Assembly: GCA_002713215.1 (NCBI GenBank)
Contig: PAVO01000017.1
Coordinates: 171,519-235,518 of the forward strand
Reading direction: 5' to 3'
DNA from: Crocinitomicaceae bacterium
Lineage (GTDB): Bacteria > Bacteroidota > Bacteroidia > Flavobacteriales_G > Salibacteraceae
Length of the DNA: 64,000 nucleotides
Below the pieces are notes generated by a model, which did no database searches, had not been told where the DNA came from, and saw only the letters and a list, made by a program, of their open reading frames with translations. Numbering within the stretch: position 1 is the first letter of the stretch; every line of letters begins with the position of its first letter. Shown here piece after piece: positions 35,123-44,757 of the stretch. The translations under genes were made by a program, and so were the position numbers.

Positions 35123-36180
35123 TTAAGTTATTCCTAGAATTTGTACTAATTTAATACCAGCGCTTTTATAGCTTAACATTTCCAGTAAATATTGGACACT
35201 TACCTGCTGTTTATCCGATTCCAATATTTGCTTCAGTTGTAGGTGCAAATCCGATTCACTGTTTTCCTGGTAGTAATTGATTGAGTCTTTGTAAATCTCT
35301 TTGAACACTTCAATGCCATTGGCCAAAACCGGACAACCAAGTTCCAGGGCTTCCAAAATTGGTAGACCAAACCCTTCGTAAAAAGAAGTGGAGACCAACA
35401 GATGTGCATTCTTATAAAGGGCTTTTAGTTTATTGTTATCTACATTTTGTAGCCAGACAATTTTGTCGTTTTCTTTTTTTGAAGAAGTCGAAAAGGCTTT
35501 CGAGGGACTCCCAACAATCACCAGCTTAAATTGATTCTGTTCAAGTTGCTCGAAGGTTCTTATTAGTAAATCGTAGTTTTTTCTTGGATTATCCGACCCT
35601 ACCGCAAGGATGTATTTATCCTTTATTGGGTTTTCGAATTCTTTTATAGATTCTTTGTCCCAGTAGATTCCATTTGGTATCACTGAAACCTTTGAGCCTT
35701 CGGTACCATAGAAATCAACTATTTCAGATTTTGAGAATTCACTTACCGTCAATACATGTTTGGCCCGATTAATTACTCTTGGAATCATCCAGTTGTACCA
35801 TTTGGCGAATTTTGAATCAAACCATTCCGGATGCCTGGCAAAAGCTAAATCGTGGACGGTAACAACCTGATTTTTGGAGTATAGAGGGGCGGAGTTGCAA
35901 AGATTAATTAAGCCGGTGATTTTGTTGCGCTGTAAATAAAGGGGCAATTCAATTTGCTCCCAGGCATGTCCATTCAAATTTCCAAAACGTTTTACCTCAC
36001 CGAAATCCGGGGTGTTCCGAATGTTTCTCGGACATAAAAAAACAATCTTAATCCCCAACTCATTTAAGGCACTTGAAAGCCCCCAGGCAAATTTTTGTAC
36101 CCCGGATAAATCCTGGCTTAAGAAGCGTCCGTTAATGTAGATTTTGTTGTCCAGGTCTAATATTTTTTTGCGTAAGCCAT
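35123..36180 (-). CDS. GT4-family glycosyltransferase with apparent A7 frameshift
   Basis: The uninterrupted frame gives the GT-B body: VVTVHDLAFARHPEWF, LTVSEFSKSEIVDFYG, ILAVGSDNPRKNYDLLI, TSFYEGFGLPILEALELGCP (E-x7-E). But it lacks a normal start. Reading upstream in the same frame gives KIYINGRFLSQDLSGVQKFA, the typical GT4 beginning, and no in-frame ATG. An ATG at 36180 (MAYAKK) runs into a stop after a run of seven A (36163-36169). Eight A would fuse MAYAKK to ILDLDNKIYING. So the gene is either frameshifted by one base, slips at the tract, or uses a non-ATG start. It is first in the minus-strand glycan run and diverges from the exporter genes. Confidence 0.75.
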
Positions 36181-36194
36181 GACGGCAATATTTC

Positions 36195-36202
36195 TACTTT
36201 TG
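36195..36202 (+). promoter_or_regulatory. Bacteroidetes -7 box before the ABC exporter genes
   Basis: TACTTTTG matches TAnnTTTG exactly, 36 bases before the TTG start of the permease gene. A TTTG (36167-36170) lies upstream but with a 24-base gap, longer than usual, so the -33 match is weak. Confidence 0.45.
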
Positions 36203-36238
36203 CACCCGAAAATTTCAGGGTAAAAAAGACATAACAAT

Positions 36239-36997
36239 TTGATCAATTCCGAATCATATAATTTGTTGCTCAATTTAGCTAAGCGCAATATTAAGCTTAA
36301 ATATAAAAATTCCATCCTGGGTTTTTTCTGGAGCTTTCTAACTCCGTTGGTTTACCTCATAATATTTTATTTCGTTTTTAGCACTGCATTTGCCTCTGTA
36401 GAAAACTATGCCTTGTATGTGCTTACCGGATTGGTTTACTGGCAGTTTTTTTCCAATACCACTAACCAGGTCATTCAGAGTTTTATTAGTAATGCGGGAA
36501 TCATAAAAACGATAAATGTTCCGGTTATTTCATTTCCCTTTTCGGCTTTAATCTCAGAGTTAGGTAACCTGGTGTTAACCTTTGTTCCGTTTTTAGCCCT
36601 CATGTATTATTTAGGATACAGTCCCGGATTAGCGTTTTTTGCTATAATTCCGGTAACTGTTTTGTTGGCGATTCTGAGCCTTGGTTTATCCTTATTCCTG
36701 GGAACACTAAATGTTTATCTAAGAGACATTTCCATTTTGTGGAACACATTAAACCCAGCTCTTTTTTATTTAACCCCAATTGCCTATACCCTTGATCTGG
36801 TACCGGAAAAGTTCCATTGGATCTTAAAACTCAACCCACTCTGGTACTTCTTTAAAGGAGTAAGAGCTTCCTTGTATTCGAATACCTGGCCATCAATTGA
36901 AACGTGGGGCTATATGGTGTTGATATCCTTTCTGGTTTTTGCCATTGGTTGGTTTACGTTTAAAAAGTTGCAGCCCGGAATAATTTCTAACGTGTAA
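36239..36997 (+). CDS. ABC-2 type polysaccharide export permease (Wzm/TagG/KpsM-like)
   Basis: 252 residues starting at TTG 36239; a stop at 36221 leaves no in-frame ATG. Six transmembrane helices are predicted. LAKRNIKLKYKNSILGFFWS FLTPL is the family start (amphipathic helix then first helix), and the C-terminal part has LRDISILWNTLNPALFYLTP IAY. It forms the membrane channel that moves a lipid-linked polysaccharide across the inner membrane. The ATPase gene follows with a one-base TAATG overlap. Confidence 0.92.
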   Translation: MINSESYNLLLNLAKRNIKLKYKNSILGFFWSFLTPLVYLIIFYFVFSTAFASVENYALYVLTGLVYWQFFSNTTNQVIQSFISNAGIIKTINVPVISFPFSALISELGNLVLTFVPFLALMYYLGYSPGLAFFAIIPVTVLLAILSLGLSLFLGTLNVYLRDISILWNTLNPALFYLTPIAYTLDLVPEKFHWILKLNPLWYFFKGVRASLYSNTWPSIETWGYMVLISFLVFAIGWFTFKKLQPGIISNV

Positions 36998-37734
36998 TGG
37001 CAGAGTCTAAAATTTCCATAAATGGCTTGGCCTTGAGCTACTATAGTTTTAACCAGGGAGTTAATTCCATTAAGGACATATTTACCAGTTTTAGCTTTTC
37101 AAAACCATTTGAAAAACATGAGGTACTGCACGATGTAAGCTTTGAAATAATGCCGGGAGAAGTGGTAGGAATTCTTGGTAAAAATGGTGTTGGAAAAAGT
37201 ACCCTGCTAAAGGCAGTTGCGGGTATGATAAAACCTTCTTCCGGAAAGATTACGGTTCGTGGAAAAGTGGCGCCTATATTGGCCATTGGAGCCGGTATTG
37301 AGATGGAATTATCCGGTTACGAAAACATTAAATTGTTGGTTAGTTTAATGGGGCTTCCTATGGGAAAAATTAAGGAGATAATGCCTAAGGTGGTCAGTTT
37401 TTCAGAACTGTCTGATGAAGAACTAAATCGACCGGTAAAGACCTATAGCACTGGAATGATTTCCCGATTGTCTTTTAGCATTGGAGTCGCACAAGATCCC
37501 GATATTTTGATAATTGATGAGGTGTTGGCAGTTGGAGATATGGGCTTTCAGCAAAAGTGTATGAATAGAATCAACGAGATTAAAGAAGGTGGGAGCACCA
37601 TATTATTTGTTTCGCACAACATTGATGATGTGAAAAAGATTTGTTCCAAGGCGGCATTACTGGCTAATGGAACCTTGCAGGAGTACGGGGAAATTAACAA
37701 GGTAAGTAACACTTATACAAACACCTTTCATTAA
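36997..37734 (+). CDS. ABC polysaccharide export ATP-binding protein (Wzt/TagH/KpsT-like)
   Basis: 245 residues. Walker A GKNGVGKST (61-69), signature YSTGMISRLSFS (150-161), Walker B DILIIDE (169-175), H-loop FVSHN (His207). GAGIEMELSGYENIKL is typical of polysaccharide exporters. There is no C-terminal carbohydrate-binding domain of the kind that reads a capped chain end in E. coli O9a Wzt, so export probably does not depend on a terminal modification, or a separate protein does the reading. It is coupled to the permease before it and the GT2 gene after it by one-base overlaps. Confidence 0.93.
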   Translation: MAESKISINGLALSYYSFNQGVNSIKDIFTSFSFSKPFEKHEVLHDVSFEIMPGEVVGILGKNGVGKSTLLKAVAGMIKPSSGKITVRGKVAPILAIGAGIEMELSGYENIKLLVSLMGLPMGKIKEIMPKVVSFSELSDEELNRPVKTYSTGMISRLSFSIGVAQDPDILIIDEVLAVGDMGFQQKCMNRINEIKEGGSTILFVSHNIDDVKKICSKAALLANGTLQEYGEINKVSNTYTNTFH

Positions 37735-40541
37735 TGACTAAACCTTCAGTATCAGTTGTAATTACCCTGTATAATTTAGGGCAGTATCTTCAGGAGTGTG
37801 TCGAGAGTGTAGGAGACATTGTTGGAAATAATATTGAGGTAATTATAGTAAATGACGGATCTACTGATCAGGAAACGCTGGATGTACTGGACACTTTTAG
37901 GAACAGGTCAGATATTAGAATTATAGATCAGGAAAACCAGGGAGTGCAAAGAGCCCGAAATGTTGGTATTGAACAAGCCCAATCCGATTATATTCTTCCA
38001 CTTGACGCGGATAACAAAATTAGCCCTGAGTATTACCTGAAGGCCATTGAAGTACTTGATGCCAATCCTAAGGTTGGTGTGGTATACGGTAACTATCGAA
38101 CATTTGGAGAAAGGGAAGAAGAACGAATATTAGCCGATTTTGAGCCTGCAGTTTTCTTTGCGGTCAACTATATTGATAACTGTGCGGTTTTCAGGAAAAA
38201 GGTATGGGCTAAAATAGGAGGCTACGATGAAAAGATGCCTGTTCCTGGATACGAAGATTGGGACTTATGGATGGGCTTCTACAGCGAAGGTTTTACCTTC
38301 CACCATTTAAATGAGTTTCTGTTTGAATACCGAATCAGGGAAAATAGTTTAGTTTCAACAGCTAATGAAACTCCAAACCGAATAGGTAACTACAAGTACT
38401 TAATCAACAAATATGAAGCTTGTTATATAGAGCACGGTCATGGAATTATGACCCACTTCATCAAGAACCTTTCTGAAGTGGAAAATGAACTTTTTCAAAG
38501 CGTTGAGTTTTCAAGACAACTTGGAAAGGATAGGGATAAGCTTATCCAGCAATTGCAGCACGCACATCAATCCAACCTGAACCTTCAGCAGCGAATAAAT
38601 GACTTTGAGAACAGCAAGCTTTTTAAGTTTAAAAAGCAAATTGGAATATTGCTAGCTCGTTTTAAATCCAATAGCGATAAGGGAAAATCACAAAATATTT
38701 TCAGAAAAATTGCGGTAGCATTAAGTAGAAAAGGGCGAGCTGTAATTAGTAAGTTATTGGCGCTGGTATTCAAGCATCTCTACCTGTTTTTTGAAGAAAC
38801 CAAAGTGGTTATTGTAGAAGCGAAACATGGAATTGGTGATTTTTCTGCAGATCCGTTAACCCGTTTGTTATTCAAAACCCTACCTGACGAAAATGAACTC
38901 ATTCGGCAGAAAAAAGAAATTGATCAGTTCAAGGACCGGCCTATACTGAGTGTATTAATGCCGGTTTATAATCCTCCTGTCGAGTTTTTCAAACGGGCAA
39001 TGGATACCATTTTGCAGCAGTCCTATGAGTATTGGGAGCTGTGCCTGGCCGATGATGCATCCACCGACTCCGAAATAAAAAGGGTAATTGAAGAATATCG
39101 AAAACGCGACAAAAGAATTAAGGTTGTTTACCGGGAAGAAAATGGGCACATATCGGCTGCGTCAAATTCGGCCATGGAAATCGCCGTTGGAGATTTTTAC
39201 GTTCTAATGGATCAGGATGATGAAATAGCCCTTGATGCTTTCTATTGGTGTGTAAAGGCTATTAACGAGAATGAAAATATTGACCTGGTCTATACCGACG
39301 AAGACAAAATCGACGAATTTGGAAATCATTCGGAGGCGCATTTTAAGCCCGATTGGAGTCCCGATAATTTATTGTCCCGAAACTATCTAGGTCATCTTAC
39401 TGTTTTCAGATCCGATTTATTTAGAGAGATTGGAGGGTGGCGTGAAGGGTTTGAAGGAAGTCAGGACTATGATTTGGTACTGAGATTTACAGAAAAGTGC
39501 CGTAACATTACTCACATTCCCAGGATTTTATATCACTGGCGAATTCACTCTACCTCAGCTGCCGGTGGCGAAGATGCAAAACCCTATGCTTATACCTCGG
39601 CACAAAAAGCAATTACAGAGGCACTTACCCGGAGAGGGTATTCGTCTAATATTGGGTTTTTGGATGGGTTTAGAGGGTATTCTGTTCGGCTGGGAATAAA
39701 AGATCCAGAGGCTAAGGTTAGTATCATTATTCCAACTAAAGATCAGGCCGATATTCTTGAAACCTGTCTGAAGTCGATTTTTGAAAAAACTTCCTGGCAA
39801 AATTTTGAAGTGCTGGTTATTGATAACAATAGTTCAGATCAAAACCTGTTTGACCTGTTGGATCATTGGACTAAAAAAGAGCCCAATCGTTTTAAATCGA
39901 TTAGGACCGAAGAACCTTTTAATTTTTCGTTTTTAATGAACCTGGGGGCCAGGAACACAGATGGGAATTATATGGTATTGTTAAACAACGATACCGAGGT
40001 TATAACCGAAGACTGGCTGGAAGCGATGATTGAACATGCTCAACGTCCTGAGGTTGGCGTGGTCGGAGCCAAGTTGCTTTACCCTAACGATACCATTCAG
40101 CATGCAGGAGTAATTATTGGTTTGGGGGGTGCAGCAGGCCATGTTTTGGTTGGAGAACACCGGGATGGTCCGGGGCATTTTAACTATGTGAACTTACTCA
40201 ATAACTATTGTGCAGTAACCGCTGCATGTGTGATGGTACGAAGAGAAGTATTTGACGAAGTTGGTGGGTTCAATGAGAATTTTGCAGTCGAATACAACGA
40301 TGTCGATTTTTGCCTTAAAGTTTGGGATACGGGTTATCGAAACTTATACGTTCCCCACTGCGAACTCTATCATCATGAAAGTGTATCCCGCGGGCATCCG
40401 CATCTAACCAAAGAATCCTTTGAAAAACACAAAGAAGAAATCAAGAAGTTAAAGGATTTGTGGCAGCCCTATGTCGACCACGACCCTTGTTACAATCCCA
40501 ATCAAAGTTTGGGAGCTCATGACTTTAGAATGAAGTCATAA
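37734..40541 (+). CDS. Three-domain GT2 glycosyltransferase
   Basis: 935 residues with three GT-A (GT2) domains. Domain 1 (about 1-235): VSVVITLYNLGQYLQECVES, IIVNDGSTDQ, LPLDADNK. A linker (about 255-385) has a coiled-coil (LIQQLQHAHQSNLNLQQRIN) and an amphipathic, basic stretch that may touch the membrane. Domain 2 (about 400-625): LSVLMPVYNPPVEFFKRAMD, LMDQDDEIAL, DLVYTDEDKID. Domain 3 (about 658-905): VSIIIPTKDQADILETCLKS, VLLNNDTEVI, NDVDFCLKVW. Each has its own DxD-like motif, so one chain may add several sugars in order, like rhamnan or O-antigen synthases. It ends six bases into a convergent gene. Confidence 0.9.
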   Translation: MTKPSVSVVITLYNLGQYLQECVESVGDIVGNNIEVIIVNDGSTDQETLDVLDTFRNRSDIRIIDQENQGVQRARNVGIEQAQSDYILPLDADNKISPEYYLKAIEVLDANPKVGVVYGNYRTFGEREEERILADFEPAVFFAVNYIDNCAVFRKKVWAKIGGYDEKMPVPGYEDWDLWMGFYSEGFTFHHLNEFLFEYRIRENSLVSTANETPNRIGNYKYLINKYEACYIEHGHGIMTHFIKNLSEVENELFQSVEFSRQLGKDRDKLIQQLQHAHQSNLNLQQRINDFENSKLFKFKKQIGILLARFKSNSDKGKSQNIFRKIAVALSRKGRAVISKLLALVFKHLYLFFEETKVVIVEAKHGIGDFSADPLTRLLFKTLPDENELIRQKKEIDQFKDRPILSVLMPVYNPPVEFFKRAMDTILQQSYEYWELCLADDASTDSEIKRVIEEYRKRDKRIKVVYREENGHISAASNSAMEIAVGDFYVLMDQDDEIALDAFYWCVKAINENENIDLVYTDEDKIDEFGNHSEAHFKPDWSPDNLLSRNYLGHLTVFRSDLFREIGGWREGFEGSQDYDLVLRFTEKCRNITHIPRILYHWRIHSTSAAGGEDAKPYAYTSAQKAITEALTRRGYSSNIGFLDGFRGYSVRLGIKDPEAKVSIIIPTKDQADILETCLKSIFEKTSWQNFEVLVIDNNSSDQNLFDLLDHWTKKEPNRFKSIRTEEPFNFSFLMNLGARNTDGNYMVLLNNDTEVITEDWLEAMIEHAQRPEVGVVGAKLLYPNDTIQHAGVIIGLGGAAGHVLVGEHRDGPGHFNYVNLLNNYCAVTAACVMVRREVFDEVGGFNENFAVEYNDVDFCLKVWDTGYRNLYVPHCELYHHESVSRGHPHLTKESFEKHKEEIKKLKDLWQPYVDHDPCYNPNQSLGAHDFRMKS

Positions 40542-41939
40542 AATGCCGAAGAAGTTTATTGGTGAGTAAATAAACATCTTCCGAAAATGATATTCGGTAA
40601 TAATGAAAACCAGACCCAAAGCGATACTAAAGTAGATTGGGGAAATATTTAGTTTTTTTCCAATACCCATTATCATTTCGTTAATGGCCAGGATAAAAAA
40701 CGGGAAAATACCGATGAGTATTCTTCCCGAAGTAAAAAACGGATATTTCGCACTGGGATACACACTTTCGGTGTAATCAAATACAAGGGACAGATAGGTG
40801 AGGAAAGAAAATGCAAACAGGGTAGCCAAATAGGTGCTTTGCAAGAGTTTTGCCTGACTTTTTCTCTTCCAGGCCAGGTATAATAAGCTGAGTATTACCA
40901 ACACAACAATTAAGTAATCCATCCATTCCGGAATAATAGGGTAGAGTCTCCAGGTTACTTCTCCACGCATCAAAGAAAGGATAGGAAACCAGAGGAAATG
41001 TTTAAGCCCCTCCCAGGTTCTTATTGGGTGATTCAACATATCCTCAAAGCTATTTTCGCCCCATTTAAGAATGCTGATTTTTTCAGCATTAGCAGTAAAT
41101 GTACCAGTGCTGTTATAATTCCAAAGAAACAATGGAAGAATGATAATCCCCAGAACGATAGAGTAAGAAAATATGGTCTTGAATTTTTGTTGCTTGTTCT
41201 CTTTGGAGAGTAAGTAAATTATTGGAGGAATCGCAACGAGTGCCAGGTTTGAAAGTTTATTCCAAACGGCCAATCCCATGAGAATTGAGCTCAATATCAC
41301 ATGATTTCGTTTGGAGTTCCAGCTCAATAAAATAGCGAAGGTGATTAGTGGCAATGACAAGACGTCGTTATTTAAAAAATAGTAAACCGGTTGAGGAAAA
41401 CACAGGAGCAATATGGATGCCGAAAGGGCTGCGGTTGTGCCCATATTACGCTTTAAAAACCATACAAAACAGACAAAGAATAGCAGGGAAATTCCAGATG
41501 AAAACCAACGGAGCGAATACAATGCATCAATGGACGATTCCGAATTGATACCTGCTAACCAATAGTAAGCTCCTGTAATCCAATAGTATAATGGTGGCGA
41601 ATTGTTTTGGTAATTCTTAAGTGACTGGACAAAAAGACGGGCATCCTCCTGTTTTGGCGGGTAAATAAAATCCAGAAGAAGATCGTATTCGGTACCAGAA
41701 TCAACCCTTCTTAAATACTCATCCGATTGATAGTTGGAAATAAGGTCTACTGCATCCTTTGAATAGGGAAGTGGTATTTTCAAGTATTTTTCACCATTTC
41801 CATATTTGGTAATCAGGTCGAAATGCGCTTTTTCATCCACATTGCCATAGAAGGGGAATATTGAAGACCAGAAAAACAGTTTCATCCCAAATAGGATGGA
41901 AATAAGAAACAATAAATAGGTTTGTGTTTTATTATTCAC
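40536..41939 (-). CDS. GT-C type membrane glycosyltransferase (GT39/ArnT-like)
   Basis: 467 residues with about 11-12 transmembrane helices. The first periplasmic loop holds the acidic motif NVDEKAHFD, followed later by NSPPLYYWITGAYYWLAG; both patterns recur in GT39/ArnT/PMT relatives that use polyprenyl-phosphate sugars. It is predicted to transfer a sugar at the periplasmic side. The acceptor is not known. Its 3' end overlaps that of the three-domain GT2 gene by six bases on the opposite strand. Confidence 0.75.
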   Translation of the reverse strand: MNNKTQTYLLFLISILFGMKLFFWSSIFPFYGNVDEKAHFDLITKYGNGEKYLKIPLPYSKDAVDLISNYQSDEYLRRVDSGTEYDLLLDFIYPPKQEDARLFVQSLKNYQNNSPPLYYWITGAYYWLAGINSESSIDALYSLRWFSSGISLLFFVCFVWFLKRNMGTTAALSASILLLCFPQPVYYFLNNDVLSLPLITFAILLSWNSKRNHVILSSILMGLAVWNKLSNLALVAIPPIIYLLSKENKQQKFKTIFSYSIVLGIIILPLFLWNYNSTGTFTANAEKISILKWGENSFEDMLNHPIRTWEGLKHFLWFPILSLMRGEVTWRLYPIIPEWMDYLIVVLVILSLLYLAWKRKSQAKLLQSTYLATLFAFSFLTYLSLVFDYTESVYPSAKYPFFTSGRILIGIFPFFILAINEMIMGIGKKLNISPIYFSIALGLVFIITEYHFRKMFIYSPINFFGIL

Positions 41940-42052
41940 TCAGTTGTTTTCAGTTGCCGAATATAATATCCTTCAAATGAATTATTTGTTCTTGTCATTA
42001 ATAAATGGTCTATGATATTAGTTGTGATAGCTTCGAAGCATAAAGCCACGAA

Positions 42053-43621
42053 ATGGAGTTAATTAAAGGCTGGATAATAAATCATTTGGAATACCTGTTG
42101 GCTTCCCTATTTATGCTGGTAGGTGTTGCACTGGTTGGAGAATTTGGTGTGCCCTGGGACGAGTATTACTTAAGAGAAAATGCGGTAAGAAATTTAAACT
42201 GGATTCAGTCCTTCTTTACCGGAGAGTATTCCAAGGGTCAAATTTTTCAGGGCAATGTAGATGAACATGGGCCCATCATTCAGCTTTTTATTTTAGGGAT
42301 TGAAAAATTGTTGAACCCAAAGGATTTAGCTGGTGTAATCTGGCTTAGGCATTTTGTTGGTTATGCTATTTGTGTACTGGGTATTTTCTACCTGATTAAA
42401 CTAATGAAACTGGTTGAGTTTAAGACCTGGCAAATCCTGATAGGAATTGTAGCTATTTCATTGCACCCTCGAATATTTGGTCATTCCTTTTTCAATTCAA
42501 AGGATACGGTACTGATGTACCTGTTTGTCGTTAATTCTTATTACCTGCTGAGGTATTTGGAAAGAAGGAACTGGATTGACCTGGCAATTTTTTCTATTCT
42601 TTCAGCCCTAATTACTGATATAAGAATGATCGGCGCTGTATTTCCGCTTTACCTGGTTGGGCATGTGGCTGTATCGCGTTTAAGATCTTCCGAATTTAAA
42701 GTTTTGTACTTGCAGTTATTGTTGTTTGGTACCTTATTTCTCTTTTCCACCTATTTGTTCTGGCCATTCTTGTGGGACAATCCATTCATCATTATTGATA
42801 AAATAAAGGCCTTGTCTGTCGCTAAACAGCCTAATCTAACTTTTTTTGAAGGTACGTATTACGTTGCCAATGAGCTGCCCTGGTATTATCTGCCCAAATT
42901 CATTTTTATCACCACCCCAATTCACTCGCTTGTTCTATTAGGCCTATTGATCCTGTCTCCTTTTATGCTCTTCGGCAAAAAGCCAGATGGTATTTTAAAT
43001 TTATTGGGCGTTTCATGGACCATTACCTTACTTGCTTTTTTTAGTGTAATAGTCTTTTCTCCAGTTCTTTACAACGGTTGGCGGCATTTCCAGTTCATAT
43101 GGCCCTTTTTAATATTACCGGGAGTTTTTTCATTAGGACAAATACTCAAAATGCTTCGTACTTCTCTTGGAATTAACAAGGGGATAGCCTTTCTGGTTTC
43201 GACTTATTCCATTTACTTGTTGTATTCCTTTTTTCCTTATTCGCATTGTTATTTCAACTCTACGGTTGAACGACCTTCAATCAACTACGAGGTCGATTAT
43301 TGGGGATTATCCTTTAAAGAAGCGTTTAACTGGCTGGAAGCAAAACAAACCGGGAAGAAGGCAAATGTTTGGGTCTCGGACAAGCCCGGAAAGCTGAATT
43401 ATGAGCTTTCAAATGAGGCGTATAAAGACGGTAACAGGCTAACACCGGATATTCAACAGGCAGATTTTATTGTCACCAACTATTGCCATTTCGAAACCAT
43501 TGATGGGCAGGTTTGGAATCAGCTACGGGTGGGAAATACATTTCCATACAATCTGCCTGAAACCTACAAAATAGAAAGGTCTGGAGTAGATATTCTATCG
43601 ATTTATCGAAATAGTAATTAG
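42053..43621 (+). CDS. GT-C type membrane glycosyltransferase (GT39-like)
   Basis: 522 residues, around ten transmembrane helices, then a soluble C-terminal domain (about 420-522; VWVSDKPGKLNYELSNEAYK). The first loop has the acidic pair in GVPWDEYYLREN, and the second membrane segment carries LHPRIFGHSFFNSKDTVLMY, a motif I associate with Bacteroidota GT39-like enzymes. It probably uses a polyprenyl-linked sugar. It converges with the first AlgJ-like gene with a five-base gap. Confidence 0.75.
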   Translation: MELIKGWIINHLEYLLASLFMLVGVALVGEFGVPWDEYYLRENAVRNLNWIQSFFTGEYSKGQIFQGNVDEHGPIIQLFILGIEKLLNPKDLAGVIWLRHFVGYAICVLGIFYLIKLMKLVEFKTWQILIGIVAISLHPRIFGHSFFNSKDTVLMYLFVVNSYYLLRYLERRNWIDLAIFSILSALITDIRMIGAVFPLYLVGHVAVSRLRSSEFKVLYLQLLLFGTLFLFSTYLFWPFLWDNPFIIIDKIKALSVAKQPNLTFFEGTYYVANELPWYYLPKFIFITTPIHSLVLLGLLILSPFMLFGKKPDGILNLLGVSWTITLLAFFSVIVFSPVLYNGWRHFQFIWPFLILPGVFSLGQILKMLRTSLGINKGIAFLVSTYSIYLLYSFFPYSHCYFNSTVERPSINYEVDYWGLSFKEAFNWLEAKQTGKKANVWVSDKPGKLNYELSNEAYKDGNRLTPDIQQADFIVTNYCHFETIDGQVWNQLRVGNTFPYNLPETYKIERSGVDILSIYRNSN

Positions 43622-43626
43622 CCAAA

Positions 43627-44757
43627 TCAGCTTTGATTGCTGATGGTTGGATGGTTAGCAATAAACAAGTCGCTAATAAACCTTTCTGTTACTTCCAGAA
43701 TTACAATATCCGGGTTTTCAGCTTTAATTACGTTTGGAAAAAACAAGGGGCTTCTGATATAGGTTGTCCTGGAAAAGTGACAATTCAGATAGGGGATAAG
43801 ATCATCACCATAGGAATCCCTAAACATTAGCATTTTAGGGAGTTCAGAAGACTGCTGCTCATAGAACTCACTGGGCGAAATACTCACTCCTGCGTAATCT
43901 TTCTTATCAATTTTAACGGCACTTGCGTATTTCATTTTTGTTGGAGTACTTCTCATGGTAGAGGTATAACCAGGCAAATTAAGCATCTTGTAGAGGTCAA
44001 AATTGTCCGATAATTCCTCATGGTATTCTATATCGCTTACTCTCATTGGAGGTGGGATTATTGGGTGTTTTATGCGAATGGCGTCAATCAGTTCCGCATA
44101 AGCTACCCGAGCACCAAACGTATTCCAGTGAGAATCATATGAATAGTAGACTTGTCTATTCTTTTTTGCGTTTAATAAATTCTCTTTTGCATGTACCAGA
44201 GTAACACCAGTATTTGCGTTTAAGTAGTCAACAACCTGCCCACATTTTCCTCTGTTTTCAGGGTTTCTCTGGAGATAGGAAGGCAACATTTCTTCATAGA
44301 TCTCAGGTTTTGAAGGGTTAATCATTAAATAGAAGTCGATATTGAACTGCCCCAACCAATTCCTTTTTTCTTCCAGTATTTTTCCTAATTGCTGAAGTTC
44401 CTCTGTTGTGTACAATTGATCTCCCCGATAAGTTTCTATGTTGTTCTCTTCATTATAGAAAAGCCAATTGTCCTTTCCCAGTATTACTTTTTTGGGAAAG
44501 GGTGACGACGAAAACCAATTGAGGCTAATTAAGCTTTTAAACTTTACCAGTCGATTTCTTAACGGCATTTGGTCATTGACGTAATTCTCGTATTGGGGAG
44601 CCAGTGCCCTGAAATTGGTATCGTGTAATGGTAGTTTTTGAGCCTTCCTGTTTTCCGTAATCAGCTCGTTTCGTTCACCTCGAATGAGAATTGTCCATAA
44701 AAAGGAGGTGATGAGTAATGTAAATCCCAGGGACAATATGGCTTGTCCTACGCGCAT
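43627..44757 (-). CDS. AlgJ/AlgX-like SGNH acetyltransferase partner (short form)
   Basis: 376 residues with an N-terminal anchor helix (about 7-27) and a periplasmic SGNH-type domain. The Asp-x-His dyad is D208/H210 (YYSYDSHWNTFGARVAY) and the likely nucleophile Ser315 is in LMFRDSYGDD. VILGKDNWLFYNEENN and MINPSKPEIYEEMLP are usual for the AlgX-related family (PF16822). These proteins pass an acyl group from a membrane MBOAT protein to polysaccharide in the periplasm. The start overlaps the stop of the longer paralogue by one base (TAATG), after the MBOAT gene. Confidence 0.85.
   Translation of the reverse strand: MRVGQAILSLGFTLLITSFLWTILIRGERNELITENRKAQKLPLHDTNFRALAPQYENYVNDQMPLRNRLVKFKSLISLNWFSSSPFPKKVILGKDNWLFYNEENNIETYRGDQLYTTEELQQLGKILEEKRNWLGQFNIDFYLMINPSKPEIYEEMLPSYLQRNPENRGKCGQVVDYLNANTGVTLVHAKENLLNAKKNRQVYYSYDSHWNTFGARVAYAELIDAIRIKHPIIPPPMRVSDIEYHEELSDNFDLYKMLNLPGYTSTMRSTPTKMKYASAVKIDKKDYAGVSISPSEFYEQQSSELPKMLMFRDSYGDDLIPYLNCHFSRTTYIRSPLFFPNVIKAENPDIVILEVTERFISDLFIANHPTISNQS

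Noticed and set aside
36163..36170. Tract-length control of the exporter promoter
   Set aside because: The TTTG at the tract end keeps its distance to the -7 box whatever the number of T, and the 24-base spacing is already poor, so no switch can be argued from sequence.
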